From IMG/VR virus record IMGVR_UViG_3300035107_000090, positions 1 to 22,254 of that record: 22,254 nucleotides of DNA; one strand, given 5' to 3'. A program made the position numbers and the translations under genes. Below, piece by piece: positions 19,968 through 22,254 of the stretch (the first letter of the stretch is position 1; every line of letters begins with the position of its first letter). Source of the DNA: a virus. The notes below the pieces were generated by a model, which was given only the letters and a program-made list of their open reading frames with translations, had not been told where the DNA came from and searched no databases.

Positions 19968-22025
19968 ATGACAAATAAAAAGATAACCGAATTTACAGAG
20001 CTTACCGCACCAGCGAGCACTGATGTCCTACCGATTATTGATGCAAGTGATACAAGTAATAAGAAGATAAGTTATGCAAATTTACTAAGTAAAGCTCCAG
20101 ATGGATCTACTTCTGCTCCTGCATTTAGTTTTAATTCTGATCCAAACACAGGAATAAGTGGAGGATCGGATACTTTAACCTTTAGCACAGGTGGAACTGG
20201 CAGAATGTCTATCAGTTCTGCTGGTCTTGTAAATATCGTAGGAGATTTAACTGTTGGTGGAACGACTACCACAATAAATACAACCACACTTGATGTTGAG
20301 GATAAAAATATTACTCTTGGAAAAGTATCAACTCCAACTGATACAACTGCCGATGGCGGTGGTTTAACTCTTAAAGGTGCATCTGATAAAACATTCAATT
20401 GGGTAAATGCAACAGATTCATGGACAAGTAGTGAACATTTATCTGTTTCTGGTCAAAAAGAAGTTAGATATTTAGATGCTGATTCATCTCATTATGTTGG
20501 TTTTAAATCTCCTGCAACAGTCTCATCTAATGTGGTTTGGACATTACCTTCTGCTGATTCTTCTGTAAGTGGATATGTTTTATCAAGTAATGCTTCTGGA
20601 GTTCTTAGTTGGGTAGCTCCTGGTCAAAATGCAGATCCTAATTTTACTGGTACGCTAACTCTTACTGATGATGGAAATATTAGAGGATTTGCTTCTACTC
20701 AGGCTACATATACTGGATCTGTCAAAACTTTTACTGTTACTGTTGCAACAAAGACCGCAGCACATAGATATAACGGAAGTGGCTCTAGTAATGGATATGT
20801 AATAGATGGTAAAGAAGCACCATTTTTAACTCTCACACCTGGTCGTACTTATAAATTTGATCAATCACATTCAAGTAATACTGGTCATCCTTTACGTTTT
20901 TATCTTGAAGCAAATAAAACTACAGCTTATACAACAAACGTAACTGTAAATGGCACAGCAGGTCAAAGTGGTGCATATGTGCAGATTGTCATAGGAGATA
21001 CTACTCCGATGGTTATTCATTATCAATGTTCATCTCATGCGTTGATGGGTAATGCGATCCAGACAAACTCTGCAACAGCTACAGGAACTCTATTGTCCAG
21101 CCTAAGTGTTAGTGGAAATATGGATGTTACTGGCACATTTACTGTTAGCGACAATATTTTGATGACAGGAACAGGAGCTATTGATGTTGCTTCTGGAACT
21201 ACAGCACAAAGACCAGGATCTCCTTCTGCTGGTATGTTCAGATTTAATAGTCAGACATCAGAGTTTGAAGGGTACGATGGTAGTGCTTGGGGAGAAATCG
21301 GTGGATCAGCAGCTACAGGAACAGCAGATTTATTAGACATTGCTTCATCTTCTGGAACGGGTGGTGGATCGGCTACATTTAATGGATCTGCTTACAGATT
21401 TAAGCTAGTCACAAAAGGTACAAGTACAGCAGTAACACCAGTTAATGCTGAGATATTAAGAGTATCTATCAATGGTGTTATGCAACAGCCTAATGATGGA
21501 TCTGGACAAGGGGATATGACAGATGGATATGTTGTAAGCGGTACTGATATTATCTTTGATTCTGCTCCTCCTAGTGGATCTACATATTTCATCATTAATA
21601 TGGGAACTCAAATTGCTGTTGGCAATGCAACTACTTCTACGATTGCTGATGAGAGTTCTGATACTACTTGTTTTCCTCTGTTTACCACCGCAGCAACAGG
21701 AGATTTAGGGTTAAAGTCAGGATCAAATCTTACATTTAACTCTTCTACAGGATTATTAACAGCGACTACATTTAGTGGATCAGGTGCAAGTTTAACTAAT
21801 TTACCTTCTTCTGCACTTACTGGAGCGTTGCCAGCTATAGATGGATCTGCGTTAACTGGAGTTTCATCACAAAAAGCTGATGGTTGCGTTACAGAAAATT
21901 CGCTAACAATTTCAAATAATTATACTATGACCACAAACAAGTCAGGTATAAGTGCAGGGGATATAATAGTAGCAAGTGGGGTAACAGTTACCATTCCGTC
22001 AGGTTCACGTTATGTTATTGTCTAG
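19968..22025 (+). CDS. Large tail fibre with internal cupredoxin-like domain
   Basis: 685 aa, Ser/Thr/Gly-rich and beta-structured. Residues 1-40 (KKITEFTELTAPASTDVLPI) are a fibre N-terminal element. Residues 50-215 carry repeats common in marine phage fibres (TTTLDVEDKNITLGKVSTPT, TDSWTSSEHLSV). Residues 262-367 form a cupredoxin-like domain with His307, Cys354, His357 and Met360. Residues 397-442 repeat the module of the previous fibre. The C-terminus (SLTISNNYTMTTNKSGISAG ... VTIPSGSRYVIV) is a stereotyped beta end. It begins 2 nt after the previous stop and lacks an SD. The likely role is host-surface recognition. Confidence 0.85.
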   Translation: MTNKKITEFTELTAPASTDVLPIIDASDTSNKKISYANLLSKAPDGSTSAPAFSFNSDPNTGISGGSDTLTFSTGGTGRMSISSAGLVNIVGDLTVGGTTTTINTTTLDVEDKNITLGKVSTPTDTTADGGGLTLKGASDKTFNWVNATDSWTSSEHLSVSGQKEVRYLDADSSHYVGFKSPATVSSNVVWTLPSADSSVSGYVLSSNASGVLSWVAPGQNADPNFTGTLTLTDDGNIRGFASTQATYTGSVKTFTVTVATKTAAHRYNGSGSSNGYVIDGKEAPFLTLTPGRTYKFDQSHSSNTGHPLRFYLEANKTTAYTTNVTVNGTAGQSGAYVQIVIGDTTPMVIHYQCSSHALMGNAIQTNSATATGTLLSSLSVSGNMDVTGTFTVSDNILMTGTGAIDVASGTTAQRPGSPSAGMFRFNSQTSEFEGYDGSAWGEIGGSAATGTADLLDIASSSGTGGGSATFNGSAYRFKLVTKGTSTAVTPVNAEILRVSINGVMQQPNDGSGQGDMTDGYVVSGTDIIFDSAPPSGSTYFIINMGTQIAVGNATTSTIADESSDTTCFPLFTTAATGDLGLKSGSNLTFNSSTGLLTATTFSGSGASLTNLPSSALTGALPAIDGSALTGVSSQKADGCVTENSLTISNNYTMTTNKSGISAGDIIVASGVTVTIPSGSRYVIV
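20751..21068 (+). other. Cupredoxin-like domain inside the fibre gene
   Basis: Residues 262-367 of the 685-aa fibre. The strand LTLTPGRTYKFDQSHSSNTG leads to His307 (GHPLRF), then AYVQIVIGDTTPMVIHYQ leads to the ligand loop Cys354-S-S-His357-A-L-Met360. C-x2-H-x2-M is the ligand-loop spacing of amicyanin; plastocyanin has C-x2-H-x4-M. All four type-1 copper ligands are present. Metal binding itself is not shown by sequence. Confidence 0.7.
21156..21293 (+). repeat. Fibre module, copy 2
   Basis: This codes for residues 397-442 of the large fibre (GTGAIDVASGTTAQRP ... EFEGYDGSAWG), aligning with copy 1 at 19300-19434 with a one-residue gap. A shorter shared element, ADP(D/N)FTGT, precedes both copies in their proteins (residues 86-93 in the 320-aa fibre; 222-229 here, much further upstream). 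Confidence 0.75.
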
Positions 22026-22035
22026 GGGGTAAATT

Positions 22036-22254
22036 ATGCCAATAGTATTAAACGGATCAGGAACAGTAACAGGAATATCGGCAGGGGGATTACCTGATGG
22101 CTGTATAACTGCTGCTGAATTAGCTACTGGAGTTGGCGGTAAGGTTCTTCAAGTAAAACAAGCAACAAAAACAGATACAGCATCATTGTCAACTCAAACT
22201 TTTACAGAAATAACTGATCTTACACAAACAATAACAACTGTTGCAGGTAGTAAA
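22036..22254 (+). CDS. Fibre-type protein, 5' part only (cut by window end)
   Basis: ATG 22036, preceded by a GGGGGT SD-like run, opens 73 codons to the window edge. The product starts MPIVLNGSGTVTGISAGGLP and continues ...AAELATGVGGKVLQV and KTDTASLSTQTFTEITDL. This start is a familiar one for fibre proteins of marine cyanophages and relatives, and the second part looks like the beginning of a beta-sandwich domain. The C-terminal portion lies outside the window. Confidence 0.75.
   Translation, partial: MPIVLNGSGTVTGISAGGLPDGCITAAELATGVGGKVLQVKQATKTDTASLSTQTFTEITDLTQTITTVAGSK

Noticed and set aside
20072-20398. Minus-strand 108-codon frame inside the large fibre gene
   Set aside because: It is Val/Pro-rich, as expected from antisense reading of Thr/Gly-rich fibre codons; there is no start signal and the sense frame is clearly coding.
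1-22254. tRNA genes, CRISPR arrays, insertion sequences, integrase or attachment sites
   Set aside because: I looked for cloverleaf-like segments, regularly spaced repeats, transposase or recombinase motifs and terminal inverted repeats, and saw none. The only DNA-level repeats are those listed.

Overview
The window is the virion-assembly region of a tailed, long-non-contractile-tail (siphovirus) phage genome or genome fragment. The DNA is AT-rich, arginine is mostly AGA, and most starts lack a Shine-Dalgarno (SD) sequence or are coupled to the preceding stop. The fibre genes carry sequence styles that I associate with marine phage contigs, and two small genes look like unknown-function families common in marine phages. 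The best guess is a phage of a marine bacterium, probably a picocyanobacterium (Prochlorococcus/Synechococcus) or a SAR11-type host. The host call is inference.

Left arm (1-1563, minus strand): a run of small unknown genes read leftward (905-1141, 738-905, 548-733). A hairpin terminator at 504-534 follows, then three more tiny genes (362-490, 194-358, and one cut by the window edge at 1-206). The run probably starts from a promoter near 1319-1347 that overlaps an 18-bp near-palindrome. The 422-bp block 1142-1563 has no convincing gene and holds several dyads. A candidate small terminase (1564-2058) also lies on the minus strand, back to back with the large terminase.

Structural arm (2111 to the right end, plus strand): large terminase; a cluster of very small lysine/arginine-rich genes (3387-4859) that surrounds a tail-tube-like gene; DUF4055-type portal; a small unknown gene; scaffold; major capsid protein; a strong terminator; four connector/neck/tail-terminator genes; a tail assembly chaperone pair joined by a probable +1 frameshift; tape measure (834 aa, about 125 nm of tail at the usual 0.15 nm per residue); a lambda-type tail-tip series (gpM, gpL, JAMM+NlpC/P60 gpK, gpI, gpJ); then three fibre-type genes, the last cut by the window end.

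Points that stand out: (1) the fibre at 19968-22025 has an internal cupredoxin-like domain with a complete type-1 copper ligand set in amicyanin-like spacing; (2) the chaperone frameshift is confined to about 10 nt; (3) lysine-tail codons of the micro-genes double as ribosome-binding sites for the next gene; (4) the tail-tube gene is displaced to upstream of the portal; (5) TATAA(A/G)TA recurs in four short plus-strand gaps; (6) the gpL homologue has no cysteine.
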